From positions 2,914,001-2,978,000 of the forward strand of contig NZ_CP045701.2 in NCBI RefSeq assembly GCF_009601685.2: 64,000 nucleotides of DNA, given 5' to 3'. Under the pieces are notes generated by a model, which ran no database searches, was not told where the DNA came from, and saw only the letters and a list, made by a program, of their open reading frames with translations. Both the position numbers and the translations under genes were made by a program. Shown in pieces: positions 18,091 through 26,015 of the stretch (within the stretch, counting starts at the first letter, position 1; each line of letters starts with the position of its first letter). Source of the stretch: Pseudomonas brassicacearum (GTDB lineage Bacteria > Pseudomonadota > Gammaproteobacteria > Pseudomonadales > Pseudomonadaceae).

Positions 18091-18210
18091 GTAGGAGCTG
18101 GCGAAGCCTGCGATCTTTTGATCTTTTGATCTTTTGATCTTTTGATCTTTCGCTTGAGATTCAAGTGTCTGGGGAAAGATCGCAGCCTCGTTTCACTCGA
18201 CAGCTCCTAC
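18091..18210. repeat. Type-2 REPIN with (GATCTTTT)n array, copy 1
   Basis: Outer arms are GTAGGAGCTG and CAGCTCCTAC, inner arms GCCTGCGATC and GATCGCAGCC. Between them sits a tandem octamer GATCTTTT, four perfect units plus GATCTTTC (18112-18151). The same element recurs at 22991, 27569 and 47065, with a partial copy at 30444. Confidence 0.9.
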
Positions 18211-18218
18211 GCTCCTAC

Positions 18219-18274
18219 GTTTCTTCGTTTCTTCGTTTCTTCGTTTCTTCGTTTCTACGTTTCTACGTTTCTAC
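18219..18274. repeat. Octamer microsatellite GTTTCTTC/GTTTCTAC
   Basis: Four GTTTCTTC followed by three GTTTCTAC, 56 bp with no interruption, directly after the REPIN and just past the ligD stop. No coding frame uses it. Confidence 0.9.
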
Positions 18275-18288
18275 GGGTCTATAGGGGT

Positions 18289-20256
18289 TCAGTCGTGGGG
18301 TTTTTGTGCATCCAATTGCTCCCACATCCTGGCCGTGATCCGCTGGCGGTGGTTGTAGCCTTCCCAAGGATCGGCGCCCAAGCCTTTGGCCCGTTCCAGC
18401 GCGGTATGAATGTCCCATTGCTGGGCGTTGCGCAGGGTTTGCAGTTCGGCCCGGGCAATCGGCACCGAGACCGGTAGCCCTGGCCTGGCGCGTACTGAGT
18501 AGGCGGCCACTGTGCTGGCACCGCGAGCGTTGCGCAGGTAGTCGACGAATATTTTCCCGACGCGGTTCTTTGGGCCCATGGTGGCCGTGATGCGCTCAGG
18601 CATTTGCCGGGTCAGAAACTGCGAGATGGCCTTGGCGAACGCCTTGGTGGCGTCCCAGCCCTCACTTCTCGCCAAGGGGACGATCACGTGCATGCCTTTG
18701 CCACCGCTGGTCTTGAGAAAAGCCTGCAAACCCAACTCGTCGAGCACCGCCAAGGTCATGTGGGTCGCCTCGATCATGGCGCTCCAGGGCAGCGAAGGGT
18801 CCGGGTCCAGGTCCAGAACGAACAGGTCAGGCGTCTCGATCCGGTCGTGGGTCGCGGTCCATGTGTGCAGCTCCACCGTGCCCATCTGCGCCGCGCTCAC
18901 CAGGGCGTGGATGTCATCGATTTCCATGAGCGCTGCATGGCCCGGGTCCAGGTGCGGATCCAACTGTTGGATATGGGGAATCTCCAGGCGATCGGCGTGC
19001 TTTTGAAAGAACTGCTCTTCGCCGATACCGTCCGGCGCCCGCAGTAGCGCGACCGGGCGCTGCTTGAGGTGCGGCAGGATCCAAGGAGCGATGTCCAGGT
19101 AATACTGCGCCAACTCGGCCTTTTGCACACCGCTGACACCGTCGATGACCCGATCGGGGTGGGTGATTGTCACGCCGTCGACTTTGGCCGCGCGGGCTTT
19201 GCTGCGGCGTTTGGGTTCTGGCGTCGTGGGTTTTATTGGCAGAGGCTGTTCGCGAAACACCTTGTCGGCCGGCATATTGCTCGACAAGTCCAGGAAAATA
19301 GCCTGCCGCACCTGGTTATCGCGAGTCCATTCAGTGAACTCGACCTCGCAGGTCAGGCCAGGCTCGACCCATTGCACGCCACGTCCCTGCACACCGTTGG
19401 GTGGCAACGCCAGGGGCGAAGCCTCGCGCTGCTGCGCACACAGTTGCGGGTGTAATTGTTTGATTTGCGCCTGGCTGAACCCCGTGCCGACCCGACCGGC
19501 GTACACCAGCCCAGACGGCCCGTTGACGGCCAGCAGCAACGCGCCGAAACCGTTGCGCTTGCCTTGGGGGCGGGTGAACCCGACGATGACGAAGGCTTGA
19601 CGCAACCGGCACTTGAGTTTTACCCAATCGGCGCTTCGCCGGGACATATAAGGGCTGCCCAGGCGCTTGCCGACCACGCTGTCCAGTGAGAGCGCGATGG
19701 TGCTTTCGAACATGTCGTGCTGGCTGGCGGAAAACGACTCGGAAAAACGCAGGCGCTTGCTGGCGTTGTTGCCAAGGGCTTTTTTCAGGGCGGCACGGCG
19801 TTGCTCCACCGGTGCCTGGCGCAGGTCGACACCATTGAGGAACGGCGCATCGAACAGGAAATACACCATGTCGACCGTGCGGTTGATGTCGAAGGCCTGG
19901 CGCAGGGCCGCGAAATCGCAGTGGCCGGTCTCATCGAGCAGCACCAGTTCGCCGTCGAGCCAACTGTCCCCCAGGTTCAACCCGGCCAGGGCGTCTGCAT
20001 GCAGCTTCAACCGCTCGGTCCAGTCCTGGTGAGTGCGATTGAACAGGCGGACTTCGCCACGTTCGATACGGGTCAGCAGCCGATAGCCGTGGAATTGGAC
20101 TTCATAGCGCCATTCGCCGGTGGGCGGTTCTTCCACAGGCGTGGCCAATTGCGGCGACAGGCGCTCGGGCAGGCTGTTTTGAGGCGCCTTGCGGGCCGTC
20201 GTAGCGTCAGACTCGGCGTTGGACAAACGAGCAGATTCACTCTTGGCGTTGGCCAT
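18289..20256 (-). CDS. ligD: LigD-family NHEJ protein, ligase plus polymerase domains, no PE domain
   Basis: 655 residues. The usual Pseudomonas LigD (about 840) is phosphoesterase-ligase-polymerase; the N-terminal phosphoesterase domain is absent here. Residues about 36-340 are the ATP-dependent ligase/OB fold (motif IV VVGKRLGSPY, motif V WVKLKC). Residues about 375-655 are the primase-polymerase domain with the DLDPDP metal motif and SGGKGMHVIVPL. Motif I, normally KxDG, reads QFHG at 54-57: the adenylated Lys is Gln and the Asp is His, so ligation should not be possible without another enzyme. The start at 20256 has AAGGGA upstream. ku lies 32 bp upstream on the same strand. Confidence 0.88.
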   Translation of the reverse strand: MANAKSESARLSNAESDATTARKAPQNSLPERLSPQLATPVEEPPTGEWRYEVQFHGYRLLTRIERGEVRLFNRTHQDWTERLKLHADALAGLNLGDSWLDGELVLLDETGHCDFAALRQAFDINRTVDMVYFLFDAPFLNGVDLRQAPVEQRRAALKKALGNNASKRLRFSESFSASQHDMFESTIALSLDSVVGKRLGSPYMSRRSADWVKLKCRLRQAFVIVGFTRPQGKRNGFGALLLAVNGPSGLVYAGRVGTGFSQAQIKQLHPQLCAQQREASPLALPPNGVQGRGVQWVEPGLTCEVEFTEWTRDNQVRQAIFLDLSSNMPADKVFREQPLPIKPTTPEPKRRSKARAAKVDGVTITHPDRVIDGVSGVQKAELAQYYLDIAPWILPHLKQRPVALLRAPDGIGEEQFFQKHADRLEIPHIQQLDPHLDPGHAALMEIDDIHALVSAAQMGTVELHTWTATHDRIETPDLFVLDLDPDPSLPWSAMIEATHMTLAVLDELGLQAFLKTSGGKGMHVIVPLARSEGWDATKAFAKAISQFLTRQMPERITATMGPKNRVGKIFVDYLRNARGASTVAAYSVRARPGLPVSVPIARAELQTLRNAQQWDIHTALERAKGLGADPWEGYNHRQRITARMWEQLDAQKPHD

Positions 20257-20288
20257 GGCAGATTCCCTTGTATTGCGCACGCCAGGGT

Positions 20289-21179
20289 TTACCCCCGGGA
20301 GGCCTTGGTGGCTTTTTTGGCAGGAGCGGATTTGCGGGGTTTCGTCGGTTTTGCAGCGACCTTCCCGGCGGATTTGTCGGTGGCCTTGCCCTTGCTGCCC
20401 AGGCTGCGCTTGAGCAACTCGGTAAGGTCGATGACATCGGCGGTCTTGCGTTGTTCTTCGCCCGGGTCGGTCTCCACCGCTTCAAGGCGGCCTTCGTTGG
20501 CCTTTTTCTCCACCAGTTCCATGATCTTGTCTTCGAAGCTGTCCCGGTATTCTTGCGGCTCCCAGTCGGCGCTCATGTCCTCGACGAGGCGCTTGGCCAT
20601 TTCCAGCTCGCCCTTGGCCAGGGTCGGGTTCGTGACCTCGTCGCCCAGTTCCAGGACATCAAGATCGCGCACCTGCGCGGGCCAGCGCAGCATCACCAGC
20701 ACCAGCGCCGATTCAAGGGGCATGAGCGCCGCCAAGTGCTGGCGGGTATGCAACACGACGTGGGCCAGGGCGACCTTGTTGGTCTTGACCAGGGTTTCGC
20801 GCAGCAGGGCATAGACTTTGCCACCGCGTTTGTCAGGGGCGAGAAAGTAGGGTGTATCGATGTTTTGCAGGGGGATCTTCTCGCTGTCGACAAAGGAAAA
20901 GATATCGATGGTCTGGGTGGACTTGGGGTGGGCGGAACGAATTTCTTCCTCGCTGAGCAACACGTACTGGCCTTTCTGATACTGGACGCCCTTGACGATG
21001 TCGTCCTTGGTCACTTCCTTGCCCGTAGCCTTGTTGACCCGTTTGTAGCCCACCGGGTCCATGCTGCGTTTGTCCAGCCAGTCAAAATCCACACCCTGGG
21101 AGGAGGTGGCCGACACCAGCGCGACAGGAATGTGGACCAGTCCGAAACTGATTGCGCCTTTCCAGATTGCCCGTGCCAT
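20289..21179 (-). CDS. ku: Ku, non-homologous end-joining DNA-end-binding protein
   Basis: Bacterial Ku of 296 residues that forms a homodimeric ring on double-strand ends and recruits LigD. It begins MARAIWKGAISFGLVHIPV and contains the core beta-barrel motifs (VGYKRVNKATGKEV, DIVKGVQYQKGQYV, TIDIFSFV) and LVEDMSADWEPQEYRD. The C-terminal tail is Lys/Ala/Pro-rich (KSAPAKKATKAS), as in Ku proteins whose basic tail contacts DNA. The frame extends upstream into repeat DNA, so the start is set at 21179. It forms an operon with the LigD-family gene. Confidence 0.95.
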   Translation of the reverse strand: MARAIWKGAISFGLVHIPVALVSATSSQGVDFDWLDKRSMDPVGYKRVNKATGKEVTKDDIVKGVQYQKGQYVLLSEEEIRSAHPKSTQTIDIFSFVDSEKIPLQNIDTPYFLAPDKRGGKVYALLRETLVKTNKVALAHVVLHTRQHLAALMPLESALVLVMLRWPAQVRDLDVLELGDEVTNPTLAKGELEMAKRLVEDMSADWEPQEYRDSFEDKIMELVEKKANEGRLEAVETDPGEEQRKTADVIDLTELLKRSLGSKGKATDKSAGKVAAKPTKPRKSAPAKKATKASRG

Positions 21180-21244
21180 GGTGGTGTCGTCCTCGCCGGT
21201 GGATGTCTTTCTGGTGACCTTCGCGCCTTGGGAAAAGTTTCCAT

Positions 21245-21334
21245 TGTGGATGCGAGCTTGCTTGCGACAGCGGTGGGGCAACTTGCATCAAGGGTGCCTG
21301 TAGCGCCGTCATCGCGAACAAGCCCGCTTGCACA
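21245..21334. repeat. REPIN variant upstream of ku
   Basis: TGTGGATGCGAGCTTGCTTGCGACAGCGG faces CCGTCATCGCGAACAAGCCCGCTTGCACA with about 35 bp between them, a diverged type-1 REPIN between ku and the small exported-protein gene. Confidence 0.7.
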
Positions 21335-21441
21335 TTGTCTCGCAGACGTTTCGTTACATCTTCACCCGGACATTTCGCTTAACAAGGGCGAACCTGCGGC
21401 GTAGCGTGCTTTCGATATGCCTGAACTCAAGAGGTGTCCGA

Positions 21442-21783
21442 ATGAACAGGCTGATAGTTGCCATCATGACGCTATTGCTGACCGCTGCCGCCCAAGCCGC
21501 CATGCCGGGCGCAGATCCCGTGGTTCTGGCCCAGAATCTTCCGGGCAACAACAATCCCTACAACAGCCCGACGCGGCGGGCCAATCCCAACAGCATGCAG
21601 GGCACGCGGTCCAATGTGCCGACGATTCATGACAACCCGACGGTGCCGGTACCGCGCCCACCGACCCTGGAAAACGGCGGCATCGGCAACGGTTACCCCC
21701 GCTCCGGCCAGCCATCGGGTTCGCCGCGTCCCACCATCGAGTCTCCTACGCCACCCAGGAGCACCCAAAATGGCAGCCGCTAG
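21442..21783 (+). CDS. Small exported Pro/Asn-rich protein of unknown function
   Basis: 113 residues. The signal peptide MNRLIVAIMTLLLTAAAQA is followed by a low-complexity mature region rich in Pro, Asn, Gly, Ser and Thr (PGNNNPYNSPTRRANPN, VPVPRPPTLENGG), probably disordered. I do not recognise a family. The start at 21442 is supported by AGAGGTG and the signal peptide. It lies 47 bp upstream of the sugar dehydrogenase on the same strand and may share its transcript. Confidence 0.75.
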   Translation: MNRLIVAIMTLLLTAAAQAAMPGADPVVLAQNLPGNNNPYNSPTRRANPNSMQGTRSNVPTIHDNPTVPVPRPPTLENGGIGNGYPRSGQPSGSPRPTIESPTPPRSTQNGSR

Positions 21784-21830
21784 GTTCCGGAGGCCGTCGT
21801 CCGCTTTTCACACCACAGAAGGAATTGTGC

Positions 21831-22979
21831 ATGTCGCGTAAAACACTCCTGGCCGTATGTTGCGCCAGTGCTGCCCTGACTCTCACCATGCCGGCTGCTG
21901 CCGCGCCAACCCAGTCATTCAAGAGCGAGGAGGGCACCGTGGAAGTGACCACCGTGGCCAAGGGGCTGGAGCACCCTTGGTCTGTTGCATTCCTGCCTGG
22001 CCAGGAGGGCATGCTGGTGACGGAGCGACCGGGCAACCTGCGCGTGGTCAGCGCCGATGGTCAATTGTCAGCGCCTTTGAGTGGCGTGCCTGTGGTATGG
22101 GCCAAGGGCCAGGGCGGCCTGCTGGACGTGGTGCTGTCGCCTGACTTCAAGCAGGACCGTACCGTCTACCTGTCTTATGCCGAGGCGGGCCCAGACGGCA
22201 AGGCCGGCACCGCCGTGGGGCGCGGGCAACTGTCCGAAGACCTCAGGAGCCTGAAGGACTTCGACGTGATCTTTCGCCAACAGCCCAAGCTGTCCACGGG
22301 CAACCACTTCGGCTCGCGCCTGGTCTTCGACCGCGACGGCTATCTGTTCATTACCTTGGGGGAAAACAACGAGCGGCCCACCGCCCAAGACCTGGACAAG
22401 CTGCAAGGCAAGGTCGTGCGCATCTACCCCGACGGCAAGGTGCCCGACGACAATCCCTTCGTCGGCCAGAAGAACGTCCGTCCCGAGATCTGGTCCTACG
22501 GCATGCGCAACCCCCAAGGTGCGGCCCTCAACCCGTGGAATGGCACGTTGTGGGAGAACGAACACGGCCCCAGGGGCGGTGATGAACTGAACATCATCGA
22601 GCGCGGCAAGAACTACGGCTGGCCACTGGCGACCCATGGCATCAACTACTCCGGCGCCCCGATTCCCGAAGCCCAGGGCAAGACCGTCGAAGGCACCCTT
22701 GGCCCACACCACGTCTGGCAGGTGTCACCGGGGCTCAGCGGCATGGCGTTCTACGACCATGATCGCTTCAAGGCCTGGCGGCGCAATGTGTTCATTGGCG
22801 CGCTGGTACCCGGGGAACTGATCCGCCTGCAACTGCAGGGCGACAAGGTCGTCCACGAAGAGCGTTTGCTGGGTGAGCTCAAGGCGCGAGTCCGGGATGT
22901 TCGCCAGGGCCCGGACGGATACCTGTATGTGCTGACGGATGAGGACGACGGGGCGTTGTACAAAGTCGGACTTAAATGA
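21831..22979 (+). CDS. Periplasmic PQQ-dependent aldose sugar dehydrogenase (YliI/Asd-like)
   Basis: 382 residues with a signal peptide (LLAVCCASAALTLTMPAAAA). The glucose/sorbosone dehydrogenase beta-propeller is recognisable from LEHPWSVAFLPGQEGMLVTERPG, GGLLDVVLSPDF, the GNHFGSRLVFDRDGYLFITLGE strand, WSYGMRNPQG and ENEHGPRGGDELN, which holds the PQQ/Ca-side residues in this family. It oxidises aldoses in the periplasm with PQQ; the natural sugar is uncertain. GAAGGA lies at good distance before the ATG at 21831. Confidence 0.9.
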   Translation: MSRKTLLAVCCASAALTLTMPAAAAPTQSFKSEEGTVEVTTVAKGLEHPWSVAFLPGQEGMLVTERPGNLRVVSADGQLSAPLSGVPVVWAKGQGGLLDVVLSPDFKQDRTVYLSYAEAGPDGKAGTAVGRGQLSEDLRSLKDFDVIFRQQPKLSTGNHFGSRLVFDRDGYLFITLGENNERPTAQDLDKLQGKVVRIYPDGKVPDDNPFVGQKNVRPEIWSYGMRNPQGAALNPWNGTLWENEHGPRGGDELNIIERGKNYGWPLATHGINYSGAPIPEAQGKTVEGTLGPHHVWQVSPGLSGMAFYDHDRFKAWRRNVFIGALVPGELIRLQLQGDKVVHEERLLGELKARVRDVRQGPDGYLYVLTDEDDGALYKVGLK

Positions 22980-22990
22980 CACAACGCCCT

Positions 22991-23120
22991 GTAGGAGCTG
23001 TGTAGGAGCTGTCGAGCGCAGCGAGGCTGCGATCTTTCCCCGGACACTTGAATCCCAAGCGAAAGATCAAAAGATCAAAAGATCAAAGATCAAAAGATCG
23101 CAAGCCTCGCCAGCTCCTAC
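22991..23120. repeat. Type-2 REPIN with octamer array, copy 2 (inverted)
   Basis: GTAGGAGCTG (22991, with a duplicated half) to CAGCTCCTAC (23120). Relative to copy 1 it is reversed, so the array reads AAAAGATC. Five units occupy 23061-23099, one of them shortened to 7 bases (AAAGATC). It separates the sugar dehydrogenase from the ilvA leader. Confidence 0.88.
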
Positions 23121-23166
23121 CTATTTGCCATTGACTTGCCACCAACGCGCCGCTAACTTCCAACCA

Positions 23167-23235
23167 TGACTTCGACCGTACTGCGCAGCCAGCCAAGCAT
23201 TATTACCGCCATTCCTTATTTGGCGGGTTAGCTGA
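23167..23235 (+). CDS. Attenuator leader peptide upstream of ilvA
   Basis: 22-residue open frame: Met-Thr-Ser-Thr-Val-Leu-Arg-Ser-Gln-Pro, then Ser-Ile-Ile-Thr-Ala-Ile-Pro-Tyr-Trp-Arg-Val-Ser and TGA. Three Ile, three Thr, two Val and one Leu codons cluster in a regulatory pattern for a branched-chain pathway. The last codons (TGG CGG GTT) form one strand of the antiterminator. The ribosome site is weak. This is too short to be found by length alone; it is called from its position and the RNA structures. Confidence 0.75.
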
Positions 23236-23272
23236 CGGCTGCACCCAACCCGCCCTGGAGGCGGGTTTTTTC
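23222..23272 (+). promoter_or_regulatory. Transcription attenuator of ilvA (antiterminator/terminator)
   Basis: Strand A GGCGGGTT (23222-23229, inside the leader codons), strand B AACCCGCC (23247-23254) and strand C GGCGGGTT (23260-23267) are exact. A-B forms an antiterminator; B-C forms an 8-bp terminator stem with loop CTGGA, followed by a T-rich run to 23272. A ribosome stalled at the Ile codons (23200-23214) leaves A free and allows read-through; one reaching the stop covers A and causes termination. Confidence 0.85.
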
Positions 23273-23311
23273 TTTCTGTCTCCTGGGCTCCGCCCGAACC
23301 AGGAGATCGCC

Positions 23312-24319
23312 ATGACCGTTACCCGCACCGAGCAAGCCCTGCTTGAGCACTACGTTAAGAAGATTCTCGCCGCGCCAGTCTATGAACTGGCCGTGCGCAC
23401 GCCGCTGCAAGCGGCTCCCGCACTGTCCGAGGCCTTGGGTAACCGGATCCTGCTCAAGCGCGAAGACCTGCAACCGACTTTTTCCTTCAAGATCCGCGGT
23501 GCCTACAACAAACTCGTGCAACTGACTCCGCAGCAGCGCGCCCGTGGCGTCATTACCGCGTCTGCCGGCAATCATGCCCAGGGCGTTGCGCTGGCGGCAC
23601 GGGAATTGGGTATTTCGGCGAGCATCGTCATGCCCGTGACCACCCCCCAATTGAAGGTGCTGGGCGTACGCAACCGCGGTGCCGAAGCGCTGCTGCACGG
23701 GGAAAGCTTTCCGTTTGCCCTGGCACATGCGTTGGAACTGGCCAAGCAGACCGGGCGGGAGTTCGTCTCGCCTTTCGATGACCCCGACGTGATCGCCGGG
23801 CAGGGCACCGTTGCCATGGAAATCCTGCGCCAGCACCCCGGCCAGCTGGATGCGATTTTCGTCCCGGTCGGCGGCGGTGGGCTGATCGCCGGGATCGCGG
23901 CCTACGTCAAGTACCTGCGCCCGGAAGTACGCATCGTCGGCGTCGAGTCGCAGCATTCTGCCTGTCTCCAGGCGGCGCTGGCAGCCGGCGAGCGAGTAAC
24001 CTTGCCAGAAGTGGGAACCTTCGCCGATGGCGTGGCCGTGGCGCAGATCGGCGTCCATGGCTTCGATATCTGCCGTTTCTGCGTCGATGAAGTGATGACC
24101 GTGAGCAACGACCAACTGTGCGCCGCGATCAAGGACATCTATGACGATACCCGTTCCATCACCGAACCGTCGGGCGCACTGGCGGTGGCAGGCATCAAGC
24201 AGTACGTGGCGCATACGGGGGCGCGAGGCCAGACGCTGGTGGCGATCGACTCCGGTGCCAACATCAATTTCGACAGTTTGCGCCACGTGGCCGAGCGTGC
24301 GGCGGTGGGCGCGATTTGA
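23312..24319 (+). CDS. ilvA: Threonine dehydratase, catalytic domain only
   Basis: PLP-dependent fold-type II enzyme of 335 residues converting threonine to 2-oxobutyrate and ammonia, the first step to isoleucine. The PLP Lys60 is in SFKIRGAYNKL, SAGNHAQGVA is the substrate loop, and VGGGGLIAG is the phosphate loop. Biosynthetic IlvA has about 504-515 residues with a C-terminal ACT-like domain that binds isoleucine. This protein stops at RHVAERAAVGAI, just where that domain begins, so it should escape allosteric inhibition. Control may be moved to the attenuator just upstream. AGGAG precedes the ATG. A catabolic role is the alternative, but the Ile-rich leader argues for biosynthesis. Confidence 0.88.
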   Translation: MTVTRTEQALLEHYVKKILAAPVYELAVRTPLQAAPALSEALGNRILLKREDLQPTFSFKIRGAYNKLVQLTPQQRARGVITASAGNHAQGVALAARELGISASIVMPVTTPQLKVLGVRNRGAEALLHGESFPFALAHALELAKQTGREFVSPFDDPDVIAGQGTVAMEILRQHPGQLDAIFVPVGGGGLIAGIAAYVKYLRPEVRIVGVESQHSACLQAALAAGERVTLPEVGTFADGVAVAQIGVHGFDICRFCVDEVMTVSNDQLCAAIKDIYDDTRSITEPSGALAVAGIKQYVAHTGARGQTLVAIDSGANINFDSLRHVAERAAVGAI

Positions 24320-24704
24320 GTTTTTTACGCCAAGTCACACTTTTTTCGAACCATGCGACGGATACCCGCTTGCGTCGCCGCATTCGGGACTACTCTGGTT
24401 TGCGAACAGGACCAGAAGCGATTGCACTTTGCATGGAAAAAACAGCCTTTTCTTGCATTTTGCACGAGCTCTTTGGCGCAGGAGAAGCTAAACGCTTGAT
24501 TCAGATCAATCCGCAAGGTCGTCAATACAGGCATGCTTCTTGCGGGATGATGCAAGAGTTCGCCTGACGAACTCAATGACTGAAAATGCTGGAAAGAACG
24601 AACGAACGGCACGGTATTCGTAGTCCCAGTCCGCAGGGAAGAAAACGGACGAAAATACCGCCGGCGTGAACATAAGTTGGCCGCCTCAACAGGAGAGAGT
24701 CGCC
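24320..24704. other. 385-bp gap with two adjoining hairpins
   Basis: No convincing gene. Two perfect stems share bases: TCTTGC/GCAAGA (24538-24557, loop 8) and GAGTTCG/CGAACTC (24556-24574, loop 5), so they compete. They lie 130-170 bp upstream of the DUF1652 gene and could belong to its leader. A short frame at 24434-24567 has no ribosome site and is not called. Confidence 0.4.
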
Positions 24705-24986
24705 ATGTTTCTATCTGCCCTCGAAATGCGAAACATCATTGAAAGCAGCTTGTTGCCCAAGCGCTCGCAATGCACCTTGTCACCTGAGCTTAAGATGACG
24801 GTCAAGATTTACGACGATCACCAAACCGATCGCGTGGCCTTGGTCAAGACCGATATCGACGCCAATAAACTCATCGGTTGCCGGGCCATCAACGACCTGA
24901 TCGCCGAGTTGCGTACCGAGCTCGATCACAACCCTGCCGCTGGCAATCACTTTCATCAGCAACACCACCGGATGACCGGGCGCTGA
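24705..24986 (+). CDS. DUF1652 family small protein
   Basis: 93 residues beginning MFLSALEMRNIIESSLLPKR, the typical opening of DUF1652, a small soluble family common in Pseudomonas. KMTVKIYDDHQTDRVALVKT and a helical C-terminal part follow, with a His/Gln-rich tail. Function is unknown. AGGAGAGAG upstream gives a strong ribosome site at 24705. It stands alone, convergent with mtlZ. Confidence 0.85.
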   Translation: MFLSALEMRNIIESSLLPKRSQCTLSPELKMTVKIYDDHQTDRVALVKTDIDANKLIGCRAINDLIAELRTELDHNPAAGNHFHQQHHRMTGR

Positions 24987-25013
24987 TGACGGCCTTGTTG
25001 TAAGCCTGACGCT

Positions 25014-25047
25014 CGGGTCCGGTCATGTCCGAACCCGGCGTCCAGTT
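25014..25047 (+). terminator. Possible terminator between DUF1652 gene and mtlZ
   Basis: CGGGTCCGG-TCATGT-CCGAACCCG (25014-25037, one G-T pair) is followed after eight bases by TTTTT on the plus strand. The distance between stem and T-run is longer than usual, so this is tentative. The stem itself could serve both convergent transcripts. Confidence 0.4.
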
Positions 25048-25064
25048 TTTCTGCGATGTGTCAT

Positions 25065-26003
25065 TCAGTCCAGTTGTTGCCTGTAGGGCAGGTCTGGCCC
25101 GGTTTTGCCGCAAGTCAGGGCGGCGGCACGAATGGCAAACTCAAGCATTGTGCTGATCTGTTCCCGGGTCAGGGTGTGCAAGCCCTCGACCGAATCCAAT
25201 CGTTGTTCCGTCAGCCATGCAATCAGCGCGGCCTGGAACGTGTCGCCTGCACCTACGGTATCGGCGATCTTCACCGGACAGGACGGCAGCGACCATGAGC
25301 CGTGTTGGCGACTGAAGACCGTAGCGCCCTCGCCACCACGGGTCAGGAAGACCAATTGGCAGCGGTTCCCCAGCCAACCTCCGATGATGGCCTCCGGCTC
25401 CTTCCCGGGGTAGAGCAGCTCCAGGTCTTCGTCACTGACCTTGATCAGGTCGGCATATTGCACCAGCGTCGCAATCCGTGAGCGCCACAGTTCGATATCC
25501 GGCTGCGGGTTGAGCCGCACGTTGGGGTCGAGGCTGATCAGGCGCCGGCCGCTTTCGCGTTGCATCAGGGCCAGGAGGGTGTCGGCGATGGGCTGGACCA
25601 CCAGCGAGAACGAGCCGAAATGCAAGCCGCGCACTTCGGGGCTCAGGCCTGGTATATGGGCCAGGGTCAGTTGTCGGTCCGCACAGCCTTCGCCGCGAAA
25701 ACTGTAGTGGGGCGAACCATTGGCGCCTACGGCAACCATCGCCAGGGTGGTCGGTGCGTCGAAGTCCACCAGGTATTGGGCGCTGACACCTTCATTGAGC
25801 AGCACCTGCCGCAAGCGCCGGCCCAGGTAGTCGGTGGACAGCCCGGTAAACAGCGCCGACTCAACACCCAGGCGGCGCAGCCCTACGGCCACGTTGAATG
25901 GTGAACCGCCGGCAATGGCCTTGTAGTTCACTTGCGAGGCTGGGCCATCCGCCTCGGTTTCACTGAAAAAATCAAACAGTGCTTCACCACACACCAAATA
26001 CAT
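25065..26003 (-). CDS. mtlZ: Fructokinase MtlZ (PfkB family)
   Basis: Ribokinase-family sugar kinase of 312 residues that phosphorylates the fructose made by mannitol dehydrogenase. The PfkB signatures are GGSPFNVAVGLRRLG near residue 32 and DTVGAGDTFQAAL near 247, where GAGD holds the catalytic Asp. It is the last gene of the mannitol operon, 12 bp after mtlY, as in the P. fluorescens order mtlEFGKDYZ. Confidence 0.92.
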   Translation of the reverse strand: MYLVCGEALFDFFSETEADGPASQVNYKAIAGGSPFNVAVGLRRLGVESALFTGLSTDYLGRRLRQVLLNEGVSAQYLVDFDAPTTLAMVAVGANGSPHYSFRGEGCADRQLTLAHIPGLSPEVRGLHFGSFSLVVQPIADTLLALMQRESGRRLISLDPNVRLNPQPDIELWRSRIATLVQYADLIKVSDEDLELLYPGKEPEAIIGGWLGNRCQLVFLTRGGEGATVFSRQHGSWSLPSCPVKIADTVGAGDTFQAALIAWLTEQRLDSVEGLHTLTREQISTMLEFAIRAAALTCGKTGPDLPYRQQLD

Positions 26004-26015
26004 AGTTGCCCGCTC

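Noticed and set aside
24471..24492. GG-N10-GC sigma-54-like sequence (TTGGCGCAGGAGAAGCT)
   Set aside because: Only the GG/GC spacing fits; the conserved CACG and TT positions do not.
24434..24567. Possible 44-codon gene upstream of the DUF1652 gene
   Set aside because: No ribosome site, no recognisable composition, and it overlaps the paired hairpins.
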